The notes under the pieces are model-generated. The model searched no databases, had not been told where the DNA came from, and worked only from the letters and a program-made list of their open reading frames with translations. Positions 10,441-21,880 of a stretch of DNA of 64,000 nt are shown piece by piece. Origin of the DNA: Riptortus pedestris (taxonomy: Eukaryota; Arthropoda; Insecta; Hemiptera; Alydidae); contig CM032228.1 of NCBI GenBank assembly GCA_019009955.1, forward strand, positions 202,726,501 to 202,790,500, read 5' to 3'. Position 1 is the first letter of the stretch; every line of letters starts with the position of its first letter. A program made the position numbers and the translations under genes.

Positions 10441-12860
10441 TTGTTCTCCTTTGCGAAGATCCAAATAAAATACCCATTTTCTATTGGATGACTCGCGTCG
10501 CTCGTTTATCTGTCAATTAAAACACGATGTACAAACAAAAAATAATGTTTTCATGTTTTTAACGTCACAAACACAAAAACCAATAGGAAGATTAGGTACT
10601 CCAGATGACCATTTATACTGCAAAAGGTGATTAATATTAATGTCTTATTTGTATTACAAGTCTATTCTTCAAAAATAAATAAATCTAAATAAAAGTTATA
10701 GATCATTGGAATGAAGCTCCTTCTTTTCTGTAACAAATATAAACACACAGAAATTAAATTTCAAAAAGTAAAACATAAAATGGCTCAAACTTTTCGAAAA
10801 CGGTTAGAGGAGAATTAATTAAAAGTTTTCTTAGCCAAGCTAGGCTATCATGAAGAAATTGCGGGTTTATAAATGCAGAAACTGAACTTTCATTGTAAAT
10901 TAGAGTCAAATTCATTTCTTATGGTTTTTTTTTTCTTTTGCTTAGCTGATAACAGAGAAGATCGAACATTATGGTGTAATATTTGAGACTCATGTTTTAG
11001 GCATGAGATGAGAGTTAAAGACTTTCCAACAGCGACTAGAGAGGAAGATGTAGTATATGAACTTCAAAGTAATATATCTCTGAGGCCGACGAATAAAACT
11101 CGAAATGACTTTATGCCTAACAAAAAGCTTTTAATGTGGTTTTAATTGCAGAGCTCCGGAGAATGAAATAAAACGCCATGTCTGAGATATTTAATAAAAC
11201 ATGGAGGCACTGTACAGATGTCATGAACTAATTCCTTAAGAGAGGATGATGAATGAATAAAATTTAGTAAACATTCAGAGAGACAAACTGTATTACTCTA
11301 AAATATCTCTAAAATGGTATTAAAACGGAATTTCAACTCGGAGAGAATCCTCTATGACAGTAAATAAATAATATTATCTCAGGCTAGAGGCCATTACATC
11401 AGGCTTGTTATTACAAACAGCATATAAAATAAAACTCAAGAAGTAAAAGTTTTATTTTAAGTATTTAGTTAAAACGGCAAAACACGGTCTTTTAGTTAAA
11501 AGCGTTAGAAAAGATTCAATCAATTTTCTTTTTTGGATATTCACTCCATAATCCCCAGGATCATGAGCCAAAAGGGCGATGAAAATTGCAGAATGTTTTC
11601 GCATTTTATGTGGTATGTATATGTGTGTGTATTATATATATATACGATCTTTGGAGCAGGAAAAGGGGGGAAAAACGATATTATGAAAGGGGTTTATTAT
11701 TTTTTCAAATGGAAGGATGCCTATTTGGTGTTCGTTTCTGTAGTTTAATTAGTGCAACAATTTCAGCTATGGTCATTAATCTTCTCTTTCCCTCGTTTTT
11801 TTTTAATACAAAGAATTGCGGAGGTCAGTGGGTAAAGTAATGGCTACCAAGGATGAAGTTATAAATCCATAACTTCGGGAAAGCCTCGAAATGAAGGAAG
11901 GAACACGGAAAAGCTACAAAATAATAAAGAAATATATATATTGAAGAAATAAAAATTGTTTTGGAGAGGGTTGGGGTGGACGAACTAACGATCCTAAGGG
12001 AGAGAGAGCCGTTGTAATGGGCTCCAAAAACATAGCCCTACAGTGTAATGGAGCCAGGGGTAGGGCAAAACCTAACTCTCGTTTTTCCTCCCCTGTCATC
12101 CTACGTCATATCAGCTAGTTTGACAGCTTCTAAAAAAAAAAATGTAGTCTCCAAATGAAGGTCCTTTTTCAATGGCGGGTGTCCACGTAATTATGTCAGT
12201 CTAAAATTCGACTTTAAACTGTTAACAACTGTTTTTATTCACAATTGTTAAAAGCGAATAGTCATAAAAGTTAACCCCAGCCTTTGACTAATAAATTAAG
12301 AATGTTCTTTGGTTAGAGATTGACTTAATTTTAGTAGATTTCCTACTCTTTAAAGCTTCAGATTAAAGGAAAGGGCAAAATGATAAATATATCGCCATCA
12401 TTAAACAAAATGACGACAATTCTAAAATGGACGACGTCAATTAGAAGACTGACACAAAAAGGTATGGCGACCGTGATATGTAGGTCTCAGTGTCAGTATT
12501 CATGTTACAAAATGCAACATCTGGAGGCTACATTACACAATGTATTTACTATAGTCAACGTGTACCACAATCTTCATTGTATATTCTTCATAGAACACGT
12601 AGATCTATACAAATATAACTCTACTACTTAAATTCGGGGGGAATCAATTTTGTTTTACCTTTCAGACTATTCTAAGAACAATGGATTCAAAACTCTTTTC
12701 TGCGGGTACTCTAGTTTGTTACTCAATCACTCAAAAACGGCTAGAGAGATTTCTATGAACTATTCTGGTTGGCCAATTATCAAAACGTAAACATAACCAA
12801 TATGTTTAATTAACTACAATAACAAAAAATATTTTTGCCCATATCTTCCTTAATATTCGT
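10441..12860. other. Unassigned AT-rich DNA
   Basis: Nothing recognised. Two overlapping open frames (11533-11748 and 11586-11840) cross a TATATATATA run and have no domain. A moderately GC-richer patch at 11960-12110 has short open frames only. Confidence 0.5.
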
Positions 12861-12981
12861 TTTAGCAGATTTCCCTGAAGGGAAATCAGCTATTGAGGTC
12901 GTACTCATGATGGGAGTTTCGAAAAATTTCTTCAAATGTCCATCGATCCTACCCAGGAGATGACGAAAATGAGGTCCCTTC

Positions 12982-13055
<74 letters not shown>

Positions 13056-13610
13056 CTGTTAACGCTCTAGCGGTCGCAATTTTTGTTTGATCGTTAACAA
13101 ACTCGGAATTTAATCGTTTTATGTAAAAAGGAAGATCAAGTTCGTTAATGGCTGAAATCGGACCAGTGGGAGGGGGGGTTTAGAGGGGGGATTTTTGAAA
13201 ATTCAAAATATCTCCGTTATTATGCGTCGGATCGATAAATTGTATAGAATAAATCTTATTGCAAATTCAATTTACTATAAATATTGTTCTATACATTTAT
13301 TCTGTATCTTGAATATTAACCGAGATATTTGCATTTGTATTCTGCGTGTGGTCGCCAGTAGGCTATGTTCGGACATTCCGCCGAGAGCTCTAGCGGCCGT
13401 TTCCATAACTATTCGTCCCTCGTGAATAGGTTTAGAGGTTAGGTTAACTGTTTTTTGGGGCTAGAAACTACTGGGTTATTACGCCCTAAATAATGTTTTA
13501 GGTTTAGAGGTTTCTTACTACTACAGTTGTTATTAGGCAGATTTCTCTATTGTAAAACCTCACATGGGAAATCTGCTTAGTTTACGCAGCCCCTGCGTTA
13601 CGGACTTTTA
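12861..13610 (-). mobile_element. Family A repeat, type I head, full length
   Basis: Read on the minus strand: 5' hairpin ACGCAG-GGG-CTGCGT, AGCAGATTTCCC, type I head (CTAATAACAACTGTAGTAG, CCCAGTAGTTTCTAGCCCC, GGTTAACCTAACC in complement), core, (AT)n at 12988-13051, tail and terminal hairpin (loop TTCA or TGAA rather than TTAA). It is very close in sequence to the copy at 17956-18695, including the same head, and so is a young member. Confidence 0.93.
12988..13051. repeat. (AT)n microsatellite inside family A
   Basis: About 64 bases of pure AT at the fixed position between the core and tail of family A. Confidence 0.95.
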
Positions 13611-14389
13611 TCAATTAAATGTAGAGAACATATTCTGTTTAGAATAACGATTACGGCTATAAATCACTATTAATTTTGAAGTTTTAACTGCCGACTCATG
13701 GACGCCAGACACTTTATTTGTGCTCTTTAAAAATCTCACGATAGAAATGAAAAAGTTTTGTATGTCAGTTAAGGGAATGAATTATGTTAACATCCATTAC
13801 TTTCTACTTTACTTCCCCATTGAGGTATGGGGGTTAATAACGGCACCAAACAACATATTTGTCAATATCATTCTTAATATTGATTTTATAAAAAATATTT
13901 AAAAAACAAATTGTGTTCAGAGTGCATTTTTCGGCCCTAAAACATTATTTAGAATTATGCATTATGCAATTGTGACTTCCGACTTCCGGGCACTAATAGA
14001 ATTCTTTCATGTTCCAAGAGTTTCCAAGAGAGAATTGTGAATTTTTTTGAGTATTATCAGGGATATGAATGCCGTCAACGTGGGTTCATTTATACTTTAA
14101 TACCATCGACCTGGGATGCTTGGAGGGGGGAATGCTTGTTTGAAGTCAAAAATTCTGTTAATATTTTCGTTAATAATCATTTTATCGTAAATATTTAAAG
14201 AACGAATTATGTACATAAACCATTTTCCGTTAATTTATTCCAAATGCTGACTTTTGTTCACTAAATACTAGTGTCCTATAAGAATTACTTAAGAAAAAAA
14301 TTATGAAATATGATTTATATTCATAAAAACCTTTAAATACGAATTTCAAATTTATTTATGAAATGAATTTTGTTAAAGTTTAAAAATAG
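13611..14389. other. Unassigned AT-rich DNA
   Basis: No supported gene. The words TTCGTTAATATTGATTTTAT and 'aaaacatTATTTAGAATTA' echo the first 120 bases of the window, suggesting a further diffuse repeat shared by 1-150 and 13850-14200. Confidence 0.4.
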
Positions 14390-14455
14390 CAATGGAGATT
14401 TGAAGATATTTTTCGAAAATCACATCGTCCGATTTCCTTCAGGGTAATCTGCTAA
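14390..14455 (+). mobile_element. Family A 3' terminal fragment
   Basis: GAGATTTGAAGATATTTTTC, GAAAATCACATCG, then a damaged terminal hairpin ending GGGTAATCTGCTAA. Core and microsatellite are absent. Confidence 0.7.
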
Positions 14456-14574
14456 AAAAGCTTTGAGTTATTCGAAGAGAATTTCATGTTGGAATAAAAT
14501 ATGATTACATCATTTTTTTTAAATATTTTTTTATCACTATTGATTTTAATTGTAAAGAAAGATTTTTTTTTTTT

Positions 14575-14871
14575 TCGAGAGTAGCAGATAAGATAAGACT
14601 TTATATTAATAGAAGTAATATTAGAGGAACGCGACAATGGTTACTTAATACTCTCCTGAAAGATATTTCAGAACTGACAGTTGCTGAAGAAATTACTGAA
14701 GAGGATCTTAAAAATATGCTTAGGGAGCACATCCTATACAAGAAAGATATAGAACAAATATTGTCTAGAGATTTCTTCTTTATCATCCTGACATTTTGTT
14801 TTCAGAGTAATTTTTTGTTGACAGCTCACGTAATAAAAATGTTATCGTTATATATTTTATCAATAAAATAA
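14575..14871 (+). CDS. Candidate coding exon or retrocopy fragment, unrecognised
   Basis: The frame at 14575 opens after a T-rich tract and reads SRVADKIRLYINRSNIRG, then TRQWLLNTLLKDISELTVAE, then EITEEDLKNMLREHILYKKD, then IEQILSRDF, and runs on to a stop at 14869-14871. The first ~65 residues are amphipathic and charge-balanced, with a regular helical heptad look and no low complexity, unlike every other open frame in the window. A poly-T tract followed by CGAGAGTAGCAG offers a plausible 3' splice site near 14578-14587. No convincing donor is seen, and the last ~30 residues (FFFIILTFCFQ...) look like read-through of intron. There is no ATG at the start. I do not recognise the family. It could be an exon of a gene that extends outside the window, or a relic of a retrocopy. 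Confidence 0.35.
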   Translation, partial: SRVADKIRLYINRSNIRGTRQWLLNTLLKDISELTVAEEITEEDLKNMLREHILYKKDIEQILSRDFFFIILTFCFQSNFLLTAHVIKMLSLYILSIK

Positions 14872-14931
14872 ATACTTTTATAATTATTAGAGACAAAAAA
14901 TGATATACCTAACTTTTAATTTAGTCCTGAC

Positions 14932-15171
14932 CTATTTTATACAGGGTGGGGTTATTGCAAAGCAGCTTTGAATATAGATTACATTGAGAGAATTTCTGTC
15001 AGCTGTAAATGCCTCTAGAAGCCTAAGTGGAGGTAGACTCAAAAGTTGCTCGTAACTACTAAAGCCTAAAGCCCCTTTTGATAGACACCCACTCAAAATG
15101 TATTCATTCATATCAGAAATTGTTTTAAGCTCCCTTAAACCCACCCATTCATCATCAGCCCTTGCTCCCAT
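14932..15171 (-). CDS. Candidate small ORF or exon, unrecognised
   Basis: 79 codons on the minus strand, beginning MGARADDEWVGLRELKTISD, then MNEYILSGCLSKGALGFSSY and EQLLSLPPLRLLEAFTADRN. The composition is globular and balanced for such AT-rich DNA. Just upstream of the ATG the minus strand has a T-rich tract ending CATCATTAG, a possible 3' splice site. GTAATC after ...NSLN (minus-strand complement of 14977-14982) is a possible donor, which would make an internal exon of about 190 nt at 14983-15173. It lies about 60 bp from the plus-strand candidate at 14575, on the opposite strand. No family is recognised; chance remains possible. Confidence 0.28.
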   Translation of the reverse strand: MGARADDEWVGLRELKTISDMNEYILSGCLSKGALGFSSYEQLLSLPPLRLLEAFTADRNSLNVIYIQSCFAITPPCIK

Positions 15172-15186
15172 TCCTAATGATGCTTT

Positions 15187-16039
15187 TCATCAAACTTTAA
15201 CTAATAAAAAAAAATCACACTCTATTGAATACACGAAGGAGCCCTTTTGAATTTCTTATAACATCTAGGTGTTATTAAACTTCAATTGCATTGAAAGAAT
15301 GAGTCAAGAACTTAATTTAGTTACGAGAAAATTATATTCATAATTATATGTGAGTCGAATCTTTTCTGATATGAAGAAATTGCATCACGCTGATGATTTC
15401 ATCTAACATTCTAATTCTTTCTTTCTAATGTTTAAGCTGGCAAATTCAAGTTGGTTGTTCAGCTTAAAGTAGATCGCATTAGTACGAGTGGGTGATAAAT
15501 GATGGCAAAAAGGAAAAAAAATATATACTTGTTAGTATAAAAACAAAATAAGTCACTTAATATTCAAGTTCAAGCATAGCAATATAATAATAATAATAAT
15601 AGCAATAATTGTAGTATATTACATTATTAATAATTTAGTAATTAATGAGTCTACATATTTTACTCCTTAAATAAACCCCAGTTCCCCCTGTCCGAATTCA
15701 CAAATTAACATATTTAAACTGAATCTATAATATTAAATGCTTAAATTTCGATTGAGGCCTCTAGAAAATCAAGCAATCTTTGGTATTTAGCCTTAGTATA
15801 AGACATTTCATGATAATTAGGTTTATTGTTAGTACGAGATAAACAAGTATGGGGTTTACTCTTACTGGAAAACACATATAACTCCGAACATTTTCGAGTT
15901 TGAGAATAAAATATAGAACAGAAATAGTAGAATATTATATTTTACAACAGATTAGGTTGTATAATATCCATGTTAAATAATATGTTTTGATTCGATTCTT
16001 AATAATTAAATATTTGGATACATCCGAGTCCAATTATAA
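15187..16039. other. Unassigned AT-rich DNA
   Basis: No gene. A short (AAT)n run lies at 15584-15602. Confidence 0.5.
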
Positions 16040-16216
16040 CCAGCAACGATCGTGATTTTTATTTTTACATGGGCCGTTAAATTTCGAGTTTGGTAAAGGT
16101 CAAACATAAACTACAACCTCTAGAGTATTAACTGGTATGTTATATATTTGAACGGACTTCATTTACGTCGAAAATCGCGTATAACTCAATGTTGATTTCA
16201 CTTAAGGGAATTCTCC
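16040..16216 (+). mobile_element. Family A 3' half, diverged, without long AT tract
   Basis: AACGATCGTGATTTTTATTT, ATTTCGAGTTTGGTAAAGG, TCTAGAGTATTAAC, a very short TTATATAT, TTTGAACGGACTTCATTTAC and CACTTAAGGGAATTCTCCTA. The tail has an internal deletion. Confidence 0.75.
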
Positions 16217-17338
16217 TAAAATGGCAATGACATTATTTTAACAACAATTTCAATATAGAGAGTTTGTTAGACATCCGTGACAAAAAGTAATGCCTACAAA
16301 AACGTGTTGTTTGCCGATGTTGTACTACCTACTCGATGAAATGAATCTTCAAGCAGAAATGCATTCCATTACTTCGGGGAAGAAGTGAGAATGACCATAG
16401 ATTAACTCGTTAAACCAAGACTCGAGCAAACAAATCAATGGGTAGGCAAAAACAGTAGTTTAAAAGGGTGTTGGCGATTATTTGGATCCAAAATGGCATA
16501 GGGATTCACAGGTTTCAGCATCTGTTAAGCGTTAAATGCACTGTATACCGAATTAATTAGAAATGTGTCCAATAATTATGCTAACAGCTAATAATTTACC
16601 TAGTTGCGGAACCACTACAATATAAATGTTTAACAACATTCCATAATGAAGTTGGATCTTACAATAGAGGTATAGTATTAAGGAAGGAGATGTATATTGT
16701 TGCTGGAAGTTGAGAGGTAGTAAGGGGAACTAGTCCACCAGAGCTACAAGTGGTAGTTCTCAAATGCTTTGAATTATCACCAGCAAGTTATATTGTGATG
16801 GCTGCGGCCTAAAGCTTTGATGTCAACAATTAACCATTGCTATTGTTGCTCAAAATCCGTTTGGCTTTAGAGTTTGCATCGCCGTGTTTAATGCCTTCTC
16901 GAATTTAGAGACACGGGACAGTGAGTCTAAGGTCACAATATATTTTACGTGACAGAATTTTATGAATTTTCACTTAAAACCAATTGCATGAGGGGCATAG
17001 CAGAGTCAAGATCCTCTGGCATGGGCCCGATAGAAGTATAATTAAGTACACTACAGTTCCTTTAACAGTGCTATTAGCAGTATTTATTCCCCCCCCCCCC
17101 AGTTTGCTAATGTAAAGATTGGGAGTATTGATACAAATATAATGCGTTTGACAACAGAAAAGTCAGTTTTGAATTGCTGAAAATCTATTTTGCATTGTGA
17201 GGCAATTTTGCGGCTGATTTAATAAATTTAGTTAGTGGCCAAAGTTTATCCATCACAATAAGTGCACCAAACTTTTATTAATTTTCTACTAAGATCTTGT
17301 ATTTATGTAAAACAAGTTGATTCGTATGTACGAATATA
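16217..17338. other. Unassigned DNA with a poly-C run
   Basis: A run of 12 C lies at 17089-17100. The 16690-16960 patch is somewhat GC-richer but no coding frame or known repeat is recognised. Confidence 0.5.
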
Positions 17339-17339
17339 C

Positions 17340-17399
<60 letters not shown>
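17339..17399. repeat. (TA)n microsatellite beside family E
   Basis: About 61 bases of pure TA, directly followed by family E sequence, as is also true of the copy near 27897. Confidence 0.95.
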
Positions 17400-17401
<2 letters not shown>

Positions 17402-17830
17402 AAAGGAAAGTCATTAGTTTTGATTCCTTAAAGAGTGGTCGAAAAGAAAAAAAAAAACTTTTTTAACACGTTCATAATATACGAACAGAGCGTTAAAGAG
17501 TCTTACTAAAGAAAATGATAAGCTTTTCTGGAAGTACTTATGTGTTTGTGGAGGGGGTTTGAAGCATATTCTTGTATCTTGTTTAATGATTAGGTGTGAT
17601 AATATTTTTGTCAATAAAGTTCATAAACAATATCGTTTGGCACATATATATATAGAGGGAAAATATATTATTTTTAAAGATTGGCGAGATGGAGTCATGC
17701 GATTTTCTGTTGAATATAAACCTTATTGCTCTCTTTTCACATTAGAATATTGAAATATGGTTTTAGAGTTACCCTAATGCATAACGTTAAAGTTACCGAC
17801 TATGGAAATAGCCATAGTATACCTATCCGA
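17397..17830 (+). repeat. Family E interspersed repeat
   Basis: Three blocks recur on the minus strand of 27570-28440. Block 1 is AAAGTCATTAGTTTTGATTC with CTTAAAGAGTGGTCG. Block 2 is CTGGAAGTACTTATGTGTTT, ATATTCTTGTATCTTGTTTA and GTTCATAAACAATATCG. Block 3 is AATATAAACCTTATTGCTCT and TTACCCTAATGCATAA. Copies are diverged and contain no shared open frame. Class unknown. The blocks are in a different order at the other locus. Confidence 0.6.
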
Positions 17831-17955
17831 AAAACTTCATCTTGGAGACTGATAAAATGTCCCCATTATTCACTGACACCACTCCAGAAAACATTTAGCA
17901 AGACGGGAACCGCAACACAGCAGAAAGAGGCCAGATTAGGACTGCAGAGATCTTT

Positions 17956-18076
17956 GTTAGCAGATTTCCCTTAAGGGAAATCAGCTATTGAGGTCGTACT
18001 CATGATGCGAGTTTCGAAAAATTTCTTCAAATGTCCATCGATCCTACCCAGGAGATGACGAAAATGAGGTCCGTTC

Positions 18077-18140
<64 letters not shown>

Positions 18141-18695
18141 CTGTTAACGCTCTAGCGGTCGCAATTTTTGTTTGATCTTTACCAAACTCGGAATTTAATC
18201 GTTTTATGTAAAAAGGAAGATCAAGTTCGTTAATGGCTGAAATCGGACCAGTGGGAGGGGGGATTTAGAGGGGGGATTTTTGAAAAATCCAAATATCGCC
18301 GTTATTATGCGTCGGATCGAAAAATTGTATAGAATAAATCTTATTGCAAATTAAATTTACTATAAATATTGTTCTATACATTTATTCTGTATCTTGAATA
18401 TTTACCGAGATATTTGCATTTGTATTCTGCGTGTGGTCGCCAGTAGGCTATGTTCGGACTTTCCGCCGAGAGCTCTGTCGGCCGTTTCCATAACTATTCG
18501 TCCCTCGTGAATAGGTTTAGAGGTTAGGTTAACTGTTTTTTGGGGCTAGAAACTACTGGGTTATTACGCCCTAAATAATGTTTTAGGTTTAGAGGTTTCT
18601 TACTACTACAGTTGTTATTAGGCAGATTTCTCTATTGTAAAACTTCACGTGGGAAATCTGCTTAGTTTACGCAGGCCCTGCGTGACGGATTTTTT
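17956..18695 (-). mobile_element. Family A repeat, type I head, full length
   Basis: Minus-strand reading gives the intact 5' hairpin (ACGCAG-GGC-CTGCGT), AGCAGATTTCCC, type I head, core, (AT)n at 18082-18136, tail and the terminal hairpin AGCTGATTTCCCTTAAGGGA with AATCTGCTAA. It differs from 12861-13610 at scattered single bases only. Together they imply recent amplification or a local duplication. Confidence 0.94.
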
Positions 18696-18696
18696 T

Positions 18697-19089
18697 AGCT
18701 TCAGGGTGCTGCCTCACACCAATGGTAATCTATACTCGATAAGAGGTAGGCGACGAACTATACACACACTCACTGCTAAGTTTCCAAGCGAAGTATGCAA
18801 TGGTGTCGTGGATGTGAGAACTGGTCTCACGACTCCTTTTGGGATATAAATAGACAATGTCGAGGCAGTTCACATATGTCAGTGAGCTATGCTAAAGTCA
18901 TATAAAAGATTCGATAAGAGAGAGATTAAATGGCTTTAAAGTAGCATTAGTGTTTCCTTCTCTGTCTCATCCCGCATATGAGACAAGTTGGAAAAATGTA
19001 CTTTTTTTCTGAATTTGTAATCTTCAAATTTAATAGGTTTTCACATTTCTTTGTGTGTGTGTGTGTGTGTGTGTGTATTTGTTTATATA

Positions 19090-19131
<42 letters not shown>

Positions 19132-21548
19132 CAATGGTCGAACAAAAAAAAAATGATTAAAAATGTTTTCTTACTTATATTTCTTTTGTTGTGAAAGATT
19201 AAAATTAGCTTCTGCCTCCCCTATATATATTTATACGTATATACACATTGTTCACCGCCTACCTCTAATTGGGCGTAGATTTTTTGAGGCACAACATAAG
19301 CTTTTTGCATAGAATACATAATCATGGAAGAAGATACAATCAGTTTCGTAAATCACTAACGTAAATATTTTCTAAAAAATTTATCAGTTTTGGAGTAAAT
19401 GGTTCACCTTTCTCAAAATTCTCAGGAAGTAATGAATTAAGTTTACCCTAATAATTGGGCAAAAATAAACTATGACGAAGGATAGTTACCTCTCTATGAT
19501 GGAGAGAAGTTTATTATTATTTAAAAAACCAAGTCTCTCATGGATCAATTTAACCTTCATGTTGTATATTTACAGGGACCGCAAATTTACAAAATTAATT
19601 CATTTAACGTAATTATTATACTGATATCACGATATAAGAAAAAAAAATATGCATTCTTTCCAATTTGAAATATTTTCAATGGATTATTTAAATGTACTAT
19701 GTAAAAAAATAAATAAATATAACTGATGAAATACTTTTGTAATAATAACTAAAACATTTCGCTGTCATATACGTCTGACAGAAATATATATAGGTATTCA
19801 CTGATTTTTTGATGAGTGGCAATACTTGATAACGCTTCTCTATTGTGTTGAGCCACTCATTTGTAACCCAACTCACACCTATACTTTTATATAAAAAAAA
19901 TTCATTTTGTGTTTCTACATTATTGAGGGCAAAATTTATGCTGAAAGTAAGACATTTAGCAGTATTCTATAAATGATTATTATGGAAATTAGATGTATAT
20001 CAGACCGTTTATATTTGAGTTACAGCAAAATTTACTGCACAAAATGTATAATTACAGATTTATATGCGAATTTACTTATCCACCTTCTCCAAGTTCCCAC
20101 TCCTTCTGATCAAGTTTCGAAGAATATTCTTAAGTATGGAATGAAACATTTAAATTTCAAGTATCTTGCAGACTAATAAGAATTCCAGTTATTAATACTT
20201 TAATCATAACATACAAAATTCTGGTTATTTTTATCATATACGAATTGATAGAGAAAGTAGACATTAAAAGAAAATTTAATGATCACTCCATTAGGCCAAC
20301 CCCAAGTACTGGATTATTCCATAATACATGGTAATTGGAAAATTAGCATGGTGGCAGCAGTCGCCTGTTAGCGTTCTATTTGAAGATAGTGAACGAATAA
20401 TAGTGGCAAAGGACTTTTATCATAATAAATTAATCATAAATTAATTTGTGGATATATAATTATCAGTTGAGAAACATATAAGGTGATTGTATCAATGTTC
20501 ACAATATGAACTTAGATGAAATTGATATATTTTATTACTCATGCTTATTTGTAAGGCTTTAAATTTACTATTATACCTTATGATTATTTATAGTTATGTT
20601 CTCCAATTTTATTGTATATGAATATATAAAATATGTTTTATAAATAAAAACAGTTAAAACTCATAGCACAACAAGAATCCAAAAACTATCTCATCAATAT
20701 ACGTTTAACTTTGAACAAAAACTATTAAGAGGAATAATCAGAGTTCATATAGAACTGTTCTTTGATTTTTCCTAATTACTGATGGTGATATTTATTTTGT
20801 TTGCGCTAAAGCATATAGTATGAGAATAGTATAGTAATATACTTTTTCCCCAAATTCAGAAATTCTTATGCCTAACTTAAGATAATTACTTACTCATTCC
20901 AAGCATTAACTTCATAAATTTGTTGTCAAAAAAAATGAGCACCTAAAAAAAATAAAAAATAATTGTTATACATTATAATGAAGTAAAAAAAAAGCCACCT
21001 TACTACTACATTCAAGCAAATAAAATGTTTAATAATGTGATTTTGAGTAACACAACTCAAACTGTATTAAATTTGAATAATCAGATGTATCCTAATTACT
21101 CTAAAAACACTCAAGAGTAATGAGCTGTCAAGTTCGAGGGTTTGTTGTACAATTATTTCATAAAAGTAGCTACCTTAATTATTGGAAAACATTCAAATTA
21201 AATTGAAACAATAAAATTATACGCCTAAAAGTATATTGTACAAATATTCTATCCACGGCGCCAGACTCTATATTCCTAACTTCCAAGTTGATTAATCATT
21301 AAAAAATGCTTTTAATTTTAGAGTAGTTCACTAATTATTTTCCTACTAATTCACCTTAAATGAAAATCTTTAATTACAAATAAACCATGGCACAATTAGA
21401 ATCAAAATCGTATAGGACGAATAAACACTTCGTCTTAGATTTTGTAAAGTAATGTAAATTTGAATATTTCACATGGGCTTTAATGTAACCTCGACAATCA
21501 ATGGATTAGAAAAGAGAATGTATATTATCAGGTCTGAAAGACGCGCTT
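18697..21548. other. Unassigned AT-rich DNA with microsatellites
   Basis: Apart from the GT/TA tract at 19052-19129, nothing is recognised. An open frame at 18649-18849 starts inside the family A head and runs out into this DNA; it is described under findings. Confidence 0.5.
19052..19129. repeat. Compound (GT)n-(TA)n microsatellite
   Basis: (GT)n at about 19052-19077 followed by (TA)n at 19085-19129 with one TTA interruption. Confidence 0.95.
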
Positions 21549-21880
21549 TTTTAAGCAGATTTCCATTAAGTGAAACTAATGACATTGCCATCATAATCGG
21601 ATTTTCGAATTATTGATCCAATGTCCATTTACCGAGATGACGAAAATGAGGTTCGTTCAAAATAATATATATAATGCTTGTTAATGTTGTTGTTGTTAAT
21701 GTTCTATGCACAACTATAATTCCGTTAATGATTCAAATCATTCAAAGTGGTGTTTTTTAGAAATCGTGGTAAGCATATAATGCCTTACAATTATCGTTCT
21801 ATACGTTTGATGACTGTAATATTGGGGGAAGTATTTAAATTTTTTTTCAGGCACTAGTAAACCCCCACTACTACTCAAAT
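21549..21880 (-). mobile_element. Family A repeat, type III, highly diverged
   Basis: AAGCAGATTTCCATTAAGTG, AATGTCCATTTACC, GAGATGACGAAAATGAGGTT and CGTTCAAAATAATATATATA mark the tail in reverse. CACTAGTAAACCCCCACTAC at 21850-21869 marks the type III head. The AT tract is nearly gone and the core is barely alignable. Confidence 0.7.

Noticed and set aside
13375..13400. Possible CpG-rich regulatory patch
   Set aside because: It belongs to the type I head of family A and recurs in the other type I copies.
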